Source of the DNA: Anoplopoma fimbria | Lineage: Eukaryota; Chordata; Actinopteri; Perciformes; Anoplopomatidae | Direction: 5' to 3' | Length of the DNA stretch: 64,000 nt | Assembly (NCBI RefSeq): GCF_027596085.1 | Contig: NC_072450.1 | Coordinates: forward strand, 30,161,676-30,225,675 | Shown here: positions 11,829 to 23,635 of the stretch, one piece after another | Layout: every line of letters starts with the position of its first letter | How positions within the stretch are numbered: the stretch's first letter is position 1 | The notes under the pieces: model-generated | Database searches by the model: none | What the model was told of the DNA's origin: nothing | The model's input: only the letters and a program-made list of their open reading frames with translations | Program-made: the position numbers and the translations under genes

Positions 11829-11960
11829 ATTTGTGATCGACAAGGGAAATATGAGGAGGCGGGGCCCCAGCACAGACGTGGTGTCATTGGAGCTTCCATA
11901 GTTGGTCACGCCGAGGCGATTCTCATAGTGAAACACCGAACGACGTTAGAAAAAGTACCA
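11829..11960. repeat. DIRS 5' inverted terminal repeat
   Basis: In element sense this end starts 'ttctaacgtcgttcggtg' followed by 'tttcactatgag'. Its reverse complement is found at 8270-8300, and the inner part (11829-11877) is matched in inverted form at 8109-8165. Past 11960 the two sides no longer match. Confidence 0.65.
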
Positions 11961-12557
11961 GCATCCATGTAGCGTTAGCAGCAACAAAAGTTGCCACCCC
12001 CATTCTTACACAGAGCGTTTTGTGCGTATTGTTTATATTTTTTTAGTATTCAACGTGATGAAAATTTGACAAAGCAATCCCTTCTGTCTTGAGCATAAAC
12101 ACCACAAGTGTAAAGTAGATTGGATGAGCGGTTCTTGAAAGACGCGTAGAACACACATGCAGAGAGATAGCAGTTCTTTGCTTTATAGGTAGACAACACT
12201 GGGCCCTTTTATATGCTCCTTATCTTCGTCACTGCATTATAAGCTGACTTTGGCGGACTTCTAGGAGCCGTTGAATATGTGTTATATCATAAGTTCGACA
12301 AACCAGACTGGTTAACTGGTAGAAAGATGTACATCTTCAAACAGCACAAGTCTGGCTTCATAAATCCAAACTGGTTTGGTTTGTTTTTGCCAGTCCTACA
12401 CAGTAACGTGTTATGCTTTGGTGAAAGCAAACATTCATCTGTCCTTTGTGTGTCTACCTGTACATTAATGTGTCTGTGTGTGGGAGTGGGAGTAAACAGT
12501 CTTGTCTGAGTAATCAATTTGTTGTGGCCTGTATCAGTGGATCTCTCTTCACTTCAG
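11961..12557. other. Noncoding stretch
   Basis: No recognisable gene or repeat. A chance open frame occurs on each strand. Confidence 0.4.
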
Positions 12558-12680
12558 GTTGTGGCTTTGTGCGTCACTGTGTTCCCGACGGAGAGTTTGC
12601 TGATGGTGACATTGATGATCACAGCGACGGGGCTCATCGAGCTGCTGCTGATGCCTCATGTCAAATTTGGACAGCAAAGG
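12558..12680 (+). CDS. Candidate host exon, hydrophobic peptide, gene unknown
   Basis: The stretch is preceded by a good acceptor ('ctctcttcacttcag') and reads 41 codons in phase 0 with G/C-rich third positions, unlike its AT-rich flanks. The peptide has one strongly hydrophobic segment ('SLLMVTLMITATGLIELLLM') followed by a polar end ('PHVKFGQQR'), suggesting a membrane protein. The possible donor at 12681 ('agg|gtccta') is weak, and the frame stays open about 30 codons longer, so the right edge is uncertain. I do not recognise the protein and see no partner exon, so it could also be a chance frame or a stray exon copy. Confidence 0.35.
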
Positions 12681-13872
12681 GTCCTATGTTCATTTTGTGC
12701 ATTTTATTTGTCCCATTTTCTCATAATTATTGAATCTTATTTGTCCAATCTTGGCTCCCGTTTCCCATCTGATCCCACCTGATATTAATTCACAAAACCC
12801 TCCAGGATTCTGCAGTTTTGACAAACTTTTAAACAGACATGTGGGGGAGATAGTTTTCACTCTAATTGTTCGATATTTTACAGGCGGTGTCCATTGAGAC
12901 GGCAGCTGTGATCCCTCCAAATTAGTTGTCATGGTGACACTGTACAGCTTCCCCTTCCTGGTTCCAAACTATATTAAGGAAACTTTCTTGACCTTGTCAG
13001 ATCTCACTTCTACACAAATTTTGCTTTGCGGACTATTTAGTTTGTTTTACAGGATGTGTAGTGAAAGCAGCATCTTATAGCAGCAGTGGCTTCACATAAT
13101 GCATTCAGGTACAGTACTGTAATCTAAGTCATCTCTGTTTCTGTGTTCAGAACCAACACACACTGTAGTTATGCGTGTAAAATCTGAAATTGATCTGAAG
13201 CGTAAAACACACCTCGGATCATGTTTTCATGCATATAGCTCAAGAAAAACACGATCCGTTATGTAGCCTGTGTAGGAGGTACTTTTTAAGAGACTCCAGA
13301 TGAACGCTTCAGGTTTTGGATTTCATAACCAAACTGTGTCCAAAAATAAATGTATTTAGCACTCATATTGCAGTGTCTTCATTTCTATGAGATTCTCATT
13401 CATCTGTATGCTGAGGTGACAAGACAACGTGGAAGGTTTAACTGTCAGCTAGTGTCCCAGTTTATGTGTGTTTTAACATTTCAGTATTACAAAGTAAGGA
13501 CTGTTTCATTAAAATGCCAAGTCTCCCTAAATCTCAGTTTCCAATAAAACGCCTGTATTAGCCTTTCCTTTAAAAGTAAAGATCCAATATATAATCATTT
13601 TTAAGATTTTGAAATACAATCAGATTATAAATTCTTTATTTTCACTTTAGCTGCCCCTGAAGCTCTGCCATTATCATCAATTAGAGGGTTCACTCACAAA
13701 TACAGCCTCTTTTGTGAAAGCACTCAGTGGCAGCATTTTTAAAAGCACCCTTCAGCCACTAAGCTGGACAGTGTTTGAATGCATATGTGAAATCCTCTGT
13801 ATTTATCACATTAGACTGCTTGTTTTGACTGAAAGTTCTGAAAGAAGGTCAATGTGAAATATAGAAAATGTC
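12681..13872. other. Noncoding stretch
   Basis: No domain or exon that I can support. AT-rich with scattered chance frames. Confidence 0.4.
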
Positions 13873-14410
13873 TTAAAGTGGCCCTATTATGATTTTCCAC
13901 TTTTTCCCTCTTCTTTAGGGTTTTATATATATTTTTGTACATGTAAAAGGTCCGTAGAGTGTAAAACCTGAAGTCCACGCCTAAAAGGAGTTACCCTCCC
14001 CTTCAGAAACACTGCTCCTGAGCTGCCTGAAACGGCTCGATTTAATTCTCTCCTTCACTTCCGTAACTTTATGAGGTCAGAATGTTACGGAAGTGACGGC
14101 TAGTTTGGCCCACCCTCAAATAACAAAATAGAGAGACAGAGCTCAAGCTCACATCTACCATGGTATAGTGATTATGACAGCAGTCTCTCACCCAGGTGGC
14201 CCAGGTACAAATCCTGTTGTGGCTCATTGTTCAGTTGTCAAGCTCTGGAGGAAGAGTTTTTTTAAATGTGAGACATTGACCAATCACAACAGAGCAGGCT
14301 AGCTGACCAATCAGGGCAGACTTTGCTTTCTGGAGGGAGGAGCAAGTGCTACAACGGAGCATTTCAGAGAGAGGGTGAGAAAAGGAAAATAGCATAATAT
14401 GGTCTGTTTA
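13873..14410. mobile_element. MITE-like repeat with 'gtggccctattatg' ends
   Basis: The left end 'aaagtggccctattatg' is met at the right end by a degenerate inverted copy ('gcataatatggtctgttt', 14391-14408). Between them is about 500 bp without coding potential, including 'ccaatcacaacagagcag' and 'ccaatcagggcagac' and a near-palindrome at 14059-14098 ('cacttccgtaactttatgag' with 'gttacggaagtg'). The end sequence matches a family of nonautonomous DNA elements common in fish. Confidence 0.6.
14158..14224 (+). repeat. tRNA-Glu-like relic inside the MITE
   Basis: 'ccatggtatagtgattatg' resembles the D-arm/A-box region of tRNA-Glu, 'cagtctctcaccc' matches its anticodon arm (anticodon CTC), and 'ggtacaaatcc' is a degenerate B box. 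Acceptor-stem pairing is not maintained and several conserved bases are changed. It is a tRNA-derived relic, not a working tRNA gene. Confidence 0.45.
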
Positions 14411-17400
14411 ACACACAACACATCAGTGGAGGCCTGTACTGAAAAGCTTCCATTGCCATGGAGTAAAGGATCAAAATTGATATGCTCTTAAGTTTCTTGT
14501 AAATAATTCATTCAGCATGAAACATCATGAAAAAATTACTTATTGATTAAAGAAATACTAATCGTCTAGACAACCAATGAGTTGGCTAATCGACTGAGGG
14601 GGCACCTGTAATTTCTGCTGTACATGCAGGTTTTATTGGCATTAAATGTTACAGTACCAGAGAGTTATACAAAGCCTGAAAAACACTACCATCAGTGCTT
14701 TCAAAGCAGGCGTGTAACAAGCTTTGGCTTGTTGGGCCATCTTTTCACAGCATTGACATAAGGCTTAGTATATTTTAGTTTCCTGTAAACCAGGAAACAA
14801 GGAGCCAGACAGTGATCAGAGAATCCCAAAGCTGCACAGGGAACTGAACAATAGGTGTCCTGTAAAGTTTTATAGCAGTGGTCACTATATCCCCACTATA
14901 TCAGTCATGCAGCGTCAATCACAATTTTAAAATTACAATCAAGTGAAAGAATGACAAAGTTTGTGACCTGCCGGCCATGCTGAGTGCAAAGTTTTTAATT
15001 AAACGCAAATAGGGCTTTCGCTGCGGCAGGCACAGGGTTTCTAGTGGAGATGTAGACGTGTGTTTTTGACAGGGAGATGATCCCTGAGCCTTTATCCATC
15101 TTCCTAAATGTTATCCTTACCTTCAAATATACACCACCATTTAGAGGCTTGTAGGAAGAAAGACAAGCTGCCCAAACTGACCAGTCACAGCTCTTGTGAA
15201 CCCTATGTAGTATTTCAACAGGAGATAATGTGGCGAAAAACATAACAAAGAAAACAAACTAGCCTGGATCTGTTAAATTCCTAGCTTTAGCCCTCAAATT
15301 AATGTTTGGGCCAGCAGGAGGCCAGGAGTCAAATTCTCCTCCTGTAATCTCCTAAAATGGAAAAAGAAAAGGAATCACATTCCTAAAAAGAGAATCTCAA
15401 GTGGGAGGCAGGAAAAGCACCAGAAAATGGACAGCTTTATCTCATGGATCGTGGTCCTTTGGCCTCATCCAATTGGCAAGCTCTGCCCCAATAATCTACT
15501 CACCACAATAGCCTTTTGCTCGCTGTTAAATTCCATTTATATGAATAGGAGCATTGGACAGAGACCATGAGATAAAATGGTGAGAAGGAGAGTGAGAAGG
15601 AATAAGAAGAGTGGGGGTTGAGGGGAAGTGGACCCAAAGGATAAAAGAAATCAATAGCAACATGGAGCTCGAGTTTTGAAAGCACGTTTATAATACTGTC
15701 TATCATAGTCACTGGAGGAAAACTGCCACTGATTGTGTGTCTATAAAGAAAAATGCATGTGTGTTTGTGTGTGTGTGTAGGTGTGTGTGTGTATGTGTAT
15801 TGCCAGGCAACAGCACAAACATATTGGCGTGTCTGCCTGCAGGGTGCTCCTCCGTCAGCTGATGTAAATGAAACATTGTCACACTATCTCTCCAATTAGT
15901 TGGGAATGAAATCGAATGGTTTCTACAGAGCTGAGATAAATGGAGATGCATTTAGTCTGTAGCCACACACGTCCCTCAGTGCCATCAGTGTTAAAGTACC
16001 AGAGTCTCATGACCACTTCTGGGAACATGTAAATATGTGTTATCATGTAGCAGCAGATTTGACTGAAAGGGCATTTCTGTTTGCCGGATTTCGTGCTTTG
16101 AACCCTTTGATCAAGATTTTGACCACAACCTGACTCACCTTTGTCAGCTGGTACGGGTAGCTTAACCTTTGTTTATACTCGCATTTATACTAGCGCGCAA
16201 GCAACGACCATGAACGGAGTCGATTTTTACGCTACACGCTGCAAACTAAAGCGTACAAACATAAGGTACTGTGAAGAATGAAAAAGACAACGAGCGAAAA
16301 CCTATAAGTGTAACTCATAGACTGTAGGTGTAATTGGGAAAACGACATACACCAACCTCCACAATGCCGAGGAGGGATTGTAATTATCTGTAAACTCATC
16401 TCATAGGCATGGTCTACTGTACTGTATAAAGAAAACAGTAGGTATAAAGAAACAAAGGTTGAATTTATTTTAAACTATTTCATTTGGCTGCAACAAATTT
16501 ACTCAATTGTAGATTTTTAAGACCTCCAGTTTGTAAAGCATTTAAAATCGAATTGGCCTTCATTGTATAATCCCTAGACATGTAGATAGTGTTTTAACTG
16601 TTTGTGACGTGTCACGTGATCGCGCTTTCCGCATCGGCTTGGCTTTACTACAGGGAGTATATACTAAGCTCTACCCTCTGAAACAGACTGCAGGGATTTG
16701 TTAAAGAGTGCAGCTAAATTGCAGGCATGACCTTGAATGACCTCGCATGGTACGGACCAGGGAGAAGGTCCAGTCGGTCCTGGCTGATCCAAGCCACCCC
16801 CTGTCAAGGTAGTTAAGAGTTGCTTCTGTCTGGACGCAGATACAATCTTCCAAAATGTTTGACCAATAGACCAAAGAACTAATAAGTCCTTGCTGCCATT
16901 GCCTTTTAAATTAACTTAATTATGAATTATATATTCTATTATAATAAATGTATTGTCAATTGTTTGTTTGATTGATATGTGGCTAATGTGGAAGTATCCT
17001 TGATCCACCTGTTACAACAACAAGTTTTACCTTCTTATCTAATGTTGAATTGACGTAATTGATTTCAAATGCCACATTTCTGCAACTAGCCTAATTTATT
17101 CATGTATTCACTTCACATTTCACAGCCCCACCAATAAATAGTGAAGGCACAAACTATGTATTACCAGCAGAACAAAAAAAAGAACATGCTATTCTTCAAT
17201 TTTTTCCCCACTAACTGTGTCTTTTGTCATCTGCAGGATAGCTGATGTTTTGCAAGTGCTTTACATCGCCATAATCCCACAAATCTTAAATACTCTCATG
17301 TGTACGTGTGAAACACTGTGTGTGTTTAAAAAAGAGTATATTTGAAAATACTGTATATGTTGTAAGTATGTAAGTGTCCACTGTATCAGATACAGTCATG

Positions 17401-17792
17401 TATCATTTTATCTTCAGGAACAAGTAATGATGACTTAATAACATGACACAATTATCTCTATTTATATAAACAGTATGGCAATATCATGACCTGTTCAGCA
17501 GATTCAAACCGACAGGCAGGACCTGTAACTTGTCATAAACATTCAATAGGGGAGTCAAATATGTTGTTTGCGTCCCAAAAAGTTTCAGTTGGCTCCACAA
17601 GCAAATTATTTGGTTCAGGTTGAAATATTTATATTTATATAACTATTGAAAGGAACCTTTCACAACACTTGCTTCAGACATTAATCTCTGCCTCAGGATT
17701 AATTAACTTCTGATGATCCTCTTTTTTTTCCATCTAGCCTTGTCATATATATGTATACCTGCAACTACCTACAAAACTTATTTATTTTTATT
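14411..17792. other. Long noncoding stretch with minor simple repeats
   Basis: No gene supported. A short (GT)n tract lies at about 15757-15800. A stretch at 16160-16270 ('gcgcgcaagcaacgaccatg', 'ttttacgctacacgctgc') looks like the end of another fish DNA transposon but cannot be bounded. Open frames of 60-80 codons on the minus strand (for example 15243-14995) have no recognisable domain and no splice context. Confidence 0.45.
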
Positions 17793-18517
17793 TATTGCCT
17801 GTACTATTACGCTTATTGACTTGCTTGTACCCTGGAGTCTTTGTGCTTTCTCGCTTCGCAGGCTTCTATAAATCGTGGCTGTACCTGGACCGTGGACGTG
17901 CATCCTGCTACGGCCCTGCTGACACCGACTGCTACCACCATTATTATTATTACTAGTCACATTACTATTACTATTACCTGTACCATTAAGCATTTTAGCT
18001 TTACTTCCACCCTGAAGCCCTTTTGCTTTCTCGTTCTGCAGGTTTCCATGAATCGTTGTGGTACCTGGACCGTAGTCGTGCCTCCTGCTGTGAGCCGACT
18101 GACACCCACTGCTACTTCGATTATTATTATTAGTCACATTACTATCCCTATTTTCATGGCTATAATTCTACTGTAATAATTGCTGCTGTTATTATAAGTA
18201 GTCTTATTATATGAATCATTTATGTCATATACGTTGAATGTGTTGTATCTAAGAACTGTTATGCTGCTCATTCTGTACACATGACATCTATTGCATTCTG
18301 TCCATCCTGGGAGAAGGATCCCTCCTCTGTCGTTCTCCCATATGTTTCTTCCTTTTTTCTCCCTGTTAAAGGGGTTTTTTAGGGGAGTTTTTCCTGTGCC
18401 GATGTGAGGGAAGGACAGAGGATGTCGCATGTGCACAGATTGTAAAGCCCTCTGAGGCAAATTTGTAATTTGTGATTCTGGGCTATACAAAATAAACTGA
18501 ATTGAATTGAATTGAAA
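17793..18517 (+). mobile_element. ttgaa-tailed retroelement-like repeat, copy A (two modules)
   Basis: The 3' end is 'gggctatacaaaataaactg' followed by three 'aattg/attga' units, a short-repeat tail like those of L2/CR1-group LINEs and SINEs. Upstream is a conserved 330-bp block (about 18185-18505). Before that are two tandem copies of a module of about 160 bp (17830-17985 and 17990-18150), each with 'gctttctcg', '(g)caggtttc/cttc', 'acctggaccgt' and an (att)n run. The same family recurs at 36022, 38552 and 48305. The antisense frame across the modules is open here and in the 48-kb copy, but this looks like a product of the repeat structure. The copy is 5'-truncated. Confidence 0.7.
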
Positions 18518-19414
18518 ACTAATGACAATCCCATCAGATGTATAACTTTTGCAGAAAATGGAAATATACAAGTACCTCAAAAATGTACCTAGTTACTTTA
18601 CACCACTGGTGTTGAGAGTATGTGTATTGTTCTAGACGGATCAGGTCTGGATGAGTGGTTGGAGGGGAGTCCTGAGCCATCCCCTCTTTATAGTTTGATA
18701 AAAGAGGGTCTTATTATTGATAGGAGACAGAGCTGTGTATCATTCCTGTATGCACACAGAGCTTTTGGCTGTGCAAGCCATTGAGGCATAGAAGGGTTTA
18801 AGAAGTATTTCATTAAAGTGGAGATGTGGCCAGGCAGCAGTAAGAATAGAAGCCATCTCTATCTGGTCGCCATTCTAAGAGCTCATCTTTACTATTCACC
18901 CTGGTAATCGGAGGAAATGGTCTGACTGCTCTGCTGCTCACAGCCGCCATAACATCTTCCAACTGATGCAATAGCTCAATCTCAATGCTCTTGCCATGCT
19001 TTGTTGAGAAGACCCACATTTCTCCAACTTGCTGTAACACTTTTCCTCTGGGGAGCAATAAAAGCGTATCTTATCTAATTTTATATCCCAATATGAATGT
19101 CTGTTTGCAGCTATGCACGGACTTTTAAAAAGTACTGCCAAAGTGTCCTCACCATGGATATCAAAACTGGCTACTCCCAGATGATCCCCATTCATTTAAA
19201 GGAAAACTTTCGAAAAAATTATCTTTCTTGCGGGGACTGTGATGTTCAGATTTATGTAATGGAAAACACAAAATCAGACTTGAGAGAGTGAGGAGAGTTG
19301 ACTCTATGGCTAATGTGCCTATCAAAACTTGAGGTAAGGTTTCATTTTTGTAGCAAAATGCATCAGTAATTATAATCCAGTGATATTAGTACGTGAAATG
19401 AGTGATTTACAAAA
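18518..19414. other. Noncoding stretch
   Basis: No gene or repeat that I can support. Confidence 0.4.
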
Positions 19415-19740
19415 TCCAATCAGTTCATCTTTGTGTCCAAGTGGACACTTTTGTTAAACTTGAGGAAATTCCCTCAAGACGTTCCTGAGATATCGTGTTC
19501 ATAAGAATGGGATTGACATGAATCACAGTGACCTTGGCCTTTGATATTTCACCACCAAATCCGAATCAGTTCATTTATTGAGTTTATGCAAAATTTGAAG
19601 AAAATCGCTAAGTGCGTTCCTAAGATTGCGTTGACAAGAATGGAACAGACGTGAGGTCAGAAATGTTAAGAAATTCTCTCTAGGAGCTCCTGTGATATTT
19701 TTGTCCATGAGGATGGACCTCACAAACACATAATGCCTCC
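19415..19740. repeat. Dispersed tandem repeat ('cagttcat..gtccaagtgg')
   Basis: Two to three diverged units of about 110-140 bp. Each has 'aatc(c)aatcagttcat', a 'gaggaaattccctcaa' or 'gaagaaaatcgctaa' block, 'cgttcctgagat' and 'aagaatggga', ending with 'aacacataatgcctccagcc'. This unit is familiar as a widespread fish repeat. It is noncoding. Confidence 0.55.
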
Positions 19741-20462
19741 AGCCAAGACTTTCAGCTAAGTGGAGGCATAAAAGAATAGTTTGGTAAAAGAAAAGTTCTG
19801 TAAAATATTTTTTGGGGTATAGTTTGGTCTCTTACGTGCAAACCCCAAGTAACAGGTAAGCGGTCTACCAGCTATCTAACAGAAAAATCTGTTTTGCACA
19901 TACAGTAACACTGTGTGCATTGTCTTGTGGGTCATTTTAAGTATACTGTGGATGATTATAAGATATGTAAGTAAGCCTGCTTAACACTTAAGATTATAGT
20001 TTAATATTTATTTTAATTTGCTCCCAATTCTGTTTTACACTTCCAGGGTTACAGCTGAAAGGATAAGACTAAAAATGTCACACACGCCACAATTTCCCCA
20101 ATAGGATAAACAAAGTATCTTCTGTTATTCTATAAAATAAAATAAATATAAGCAAAACATAAATTAAACTAAATAAACAAATGTGTTTACAGTCAGATCT
20201 ACTCGTGCACTGATCTGTTAAATCTGTTCATTTATACATTCACCCAGTTGGCGATTATTTGTCACCTGACTTTCCTGCGTTTTGCTTCCGCTGATGTGTT
20301 GCTTTTAGCCTGGATTATTTGTTTAACCTTTCGTATTTGTCTAATATTACAGTTTGCTCTTTGTTAAAATATTTGTAAAATATGCTGCTCTGCTGCCAGT
20401 CATCCATGTTTGTGATTAGTCATATGCTGCAAACGCCAACCCTTTCATGTGAACACACTCTG

Positions 20463-20751
20463 TGACTGTGGCTCAGTGATACAGCAGGGTCGTTCTTCAA
20501 TCAGAGGATCGCCAGTTCGATCCCCGGCTCCGCTAGTCCATGTCGATGTGTCCTTGCTCCCGCAGGCTGTTCCTGAGGTGTATAAATGGGTATGAAGGCT
20601 AGTTAGGGTCCTGATGGGCAGGTGGCACCTTGCATGTTAGCCCCTGCCATTAGTGTATGAATGGGTGTGAATGGGTGAATGATGACATGTAGTGTAAAAG
20701 AGCTTTGAGTGGATGAAAGACTAGAAAAGCACTATACAAGTACAGTCCATT
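20463..20751 (+). mobile_element. tRNA-headed SINE (plus strand)
   Basis: The head carries an A-box-like 'gtggctcagtgata' and a B box 'gttcgatcc' (20515-20523), the internal RNA polymerase III promoter of tRNA-derived SINEs. The body continues through 'tgatgggcaggtggcacctt' and ends with 'agaaaagcactatacaagta', a tail that is abundant in teleosts. A second, headless copy lies inverted at 23636-23875. Confidence 0.75.
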
Positions 20752-20940
20752 GATAGTCACCATCATAGGACCACCCTGATCGCATTTGATCTGGTAAATT
20801 AAGCCAAATAACGATTGTTGAACTTTGAACTTGCTAAAAAAAATAATTAAGAGGATAAAATTCACTTTAGTTATTGTGCATTTATTAGTAATTTATTTAT
20901 TTTTAAATCTATTTATAATTGTTTTGATCTATTTTACTAG

Positions 20941-22985
20941 ATGCCACTGCCAAGCAAAGTAAAAACCGCTCGCCATAGGCAGCGTGTTAATTCTGACCCT
21001 GCAGCAAGAGTGGAGTACCTTTCTAGGAGAAGAGAAAAGTTGTTAAGAAATGTAAAAAATGAAACTATAAATAAAGCAACATCAAGTACATATTGCCCCT
21101 GTATGTTTTTCATTACCTGGAAGAAATGCATTTTTTTCATTAACATGTTCATCTGCTGTCATCTTTTATTAGTCCAAATTAAAATAGACTTTACACCATA
21201 GATTTATGGCATGACGCTATATTACATTACTGTTTCAGTTACCAGGGAAGAAAACAGAAGGGAAAGATTCCATATGTAAAGTCAAGTGAGCTGCCAGAGA
21301 GAGAGAGAAAAAGAAAAAGAAAGAGAAATGGAGGGCTGCATCCAATGCTTACAGGGAAAGGAAAAAGATGGCAAACGCTGTGTTAGACCTTACACCGCCA
21401 TCTATGGAGAACATTCCACCAGTTCTGGTTGATGTAGCACAAGAGCAGCCAGAAAATGCAGGTCAAGCTGTGGTAGACCGCAATACCTCTGAATGAGGAA
21501 TTTTAATCCACCTGTCACCTCCACACCAGAGAGAGATAAGAGAAGGAATACATCTTCAGCAGAGAGACGTTGCAAAAGACTGCAAAAAGAAGTGTAAACT
21601 GAAAAAGCAGGTCTTACATATTAGGAAACAGCTAGCAGAGATGAGAAAACCAAAAGATAAATTCAGAAAGAGTGAGAAGAGGTTAATGACAAGACAAAGA
21701 GTAGGCCTAAATGAAAAATTTAAGCCAAGGGGGTGCAAGAAACTGTCAGCAGAGAGAAAGCAAGCTGTCATCAATTTTCTGTCCAGAGATGAAAAAAGTC
21801 GTCTTTTAGCTGGGAAAAAAGACACCATCACCAAAAATAAACAGAAAATGCAAAGAAGAGTTCTAACAAACCCCCTCACTGAGCTCCATGGACAGTATCA
21901 AACAGAGGTGGAACAGCATCTCTCCATGTCTTACAGACAATTTGCCAAAAGACGGCCTTTTTATTTCACAGAGCTGAAGACCAGGGATAGAGATACACGT
22001 GCATGTGTGGAACATGAGAGTTTCCGGCTATTGGTTAACAAACTCGCCAAGAGAGGGCTGTTGAAGACAACCAGCATCTCAGAGTTAGTGAGTATGATTG
22101 TGTGTGACCCAAAAAACAAAGCATGCATGGATCGTGTACATCCGAAGTGCTGCTTTGACGAAGTTGAATTTCCTGAGACAGACTGTACGGAGGTTTCTTG
22201 GGAACAACGTGAGTAACTTCAACGAACGGAGAGAAAACCTTTGCAAATGTTTTAAAACAAACATACACAGGGACAATCCAGGACTTAAAAGAGCTGTTCC
22301 ACAAAAAGCTAGAAGCTTTAGCCATACATCAATTCTACTGGATCCACCAAACAGAACAGTTCCGTAACCTAAAACAAAATCTGACTGAATCTGAAGCTGT
22401 TCTTCACGTTGATTTTTCGGAAAACTATGCCTGCAAGCTGAGTACAGAAATACAAGCTTATCATTCCATGGCACCAAATCATATGCAACGCTGTCAAACA
22501 GCCTCCGCCATGATGAGCGGGCAGTGTGGGCAGACCTGGAGCCCATACTGAAAGAGCTTCGGGCAACCTGCCCACAGATTACAGCTCTACATGCAATCAG
22601 TGATGGACCCGTTACCCAGGACAGGAACAAAGCAAACGTTTACCACCTTAGTACTGTGCCTTTCCTTTCTGGATTCAAGCATGTTACATGGAACTATTCA
22701 GAAAAGTGCCCCTGATGGCATTGTTGGTGCCTTAAAGAGGGATTCAGATCGCTACGTTCAACTAGGAGGCGAGCTGCAGACTCCACTGGACTTGTATGAG
22801 ATGCTGGCCAAAAAAATCAGGCTCAACTATTACTTACCATTGGGTAAGCGAAGAGAGCATTCAGAAATATGATGAGCTGATTCCAGGCAAATTGATGGCT
22901 GTGAGGGGCACCTTAAAGATTCACCAGGTTTTGTCTTCACAAGCTGCAAACATACGGAAATGAAGACACGCCTATGTTACCAGCT
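20941..22985 (+). pseudogene. Decayed DDE-type transposase gene
   Basis: An ATG at 20941 opens a basic N-terminus ('ARHRQRVNSDPAARVEYLSR'), then a Lys/Arg-rich stretch (21240-21330), then the longest open piece, 21641-22216. After frameshifts the C-terminal half is readable at 22250-22970. The core shows 'HVDFSENYACK' (22409-22441, first Asp), 'AISDGPVTQDRNK' (about 22594-22632, second Asp) and 'WNYSEK' followed by 'PDGIVGALKR' (about 22690-22740, Glu). This D..D..E pattern is shared by a large family of unnamed animal transposase-like proteins. There is an in-frame stop at 21494 and at least four frameshifts. An intron at about 21040-21240 is possible ('actgtttcag' acceptor). I could not see terminal inverted repeats. 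Confidence 0.65.
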
Positions 22986-23635
22986 AGTAAAAGTGGACCT
23001 GAGGGACACCATGTGCCACACTGAGAATCCCTTAAGCACTCCTGAGCAACAATAATGCATTAAAGTGTATTATTTATCAGCTGCAACATTCACATCATCA
23101 TCACATCGTCAAGGCTTATTTTGTTAACTATAACGCCACTCACACAACAACACAACCTCGCAACTATGCCCTGCAATAGAATCCACACAGAGCACTTGCT
23201 TTACGTCAATTCACCCAAATGTGACCATAACTTTTAAGGTGGAATGTTTTCTTGCACTTTACGCATTGCATATGTTAACGTCATAAATGAATCAACACAG
23301 CTTAAATGTCAATATGACAACTTTGACCATTGAATTTGTTTTGATTGACTCTCTTGCATGTGTTAGGCTTCAGTAATGTTTGGATCAACAAGTATTTTAT
23401 ACAAACTGAGAATATTTAACTGTTTCCTCACTTGGAGAAAAAAAGAGGTGGTGCGTTGTTCCAGTGCAATCCAGCAGCACTACACCTATGCATATACACA
23501 CACACACACACACACATACACTGTAATATAATATAAAAATAGCTGCACACTCGTAGCCACGATGCAAAAAAGATTGAATACTGTAACATATTTTCTGCAT
23601 CATAGCCTTCTTCAGGGTATGGTAGGATAAATGGA
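22986..23635. other. Noncoding flank with short (CA)n
   Basis: Follows the transposase relic and may contain its 3' untranslated region. A (CA)n tract of about 20 bp lies near 23497-23518. Nothing else recognised. Confidence 0.4.

Larger units (their letters stand above)
8103..11960 (-). mobile_element. DIRS-type tyrosine-recombinase retrotransposon, internally deleted
   Basis: Read on the minus strand the block runs: terminal repeat (11960-11829), leader, gag-like ORF (11332 to about 10075), short gag-tail fragment (9999-9660), RNase H (9608-9330), tyrosine recombinase (about 9330-8300), then inverted copies of the terminal sequences. Inverted termini plus a tyrosine recombinase instead of an integrase and LTRs define the DIRS order. 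The reverse transcriptase is missing: gag-tail sequence abuts RNase H near 9640. At about 3.9 kb it is well short of a complete fish DIRS element. Frameshifts in gag and recombinase make it inactive. Confidence 0.85.

Noticed and set aside
14995..15243. 82-codon minus-strand frame
   Set aside because: No domain, no splice sites at its borders, and no related copy in the window.
16610..16625. 'gtcacgtgatcgcg' as an E-box regulatory site
   Set aside because: A single short motif with no gene or promoter nearby is expected by chance.
17778..18137. 119-codon minus-strand frame in the ttgaa-tailed repeat, considered as a small protein gene
   Set aside because: It is antisense to the tail, built from two tandem modules and an (ATT)n run, and is open probably because of that composition; kept only as a finding on module structure.
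20463..20535. Possible functional tRNA gene
   Set aside because: Box-like words are present, but the acceptor stem does not pair and a SINE body and tail follow.
22199..22260. Possible intron donor 'cgtgagtaac' in the decayed transposase
   Set aside because: The sequence right after it still reads as transposase in another frame, which fits frameshifts better than an intron.
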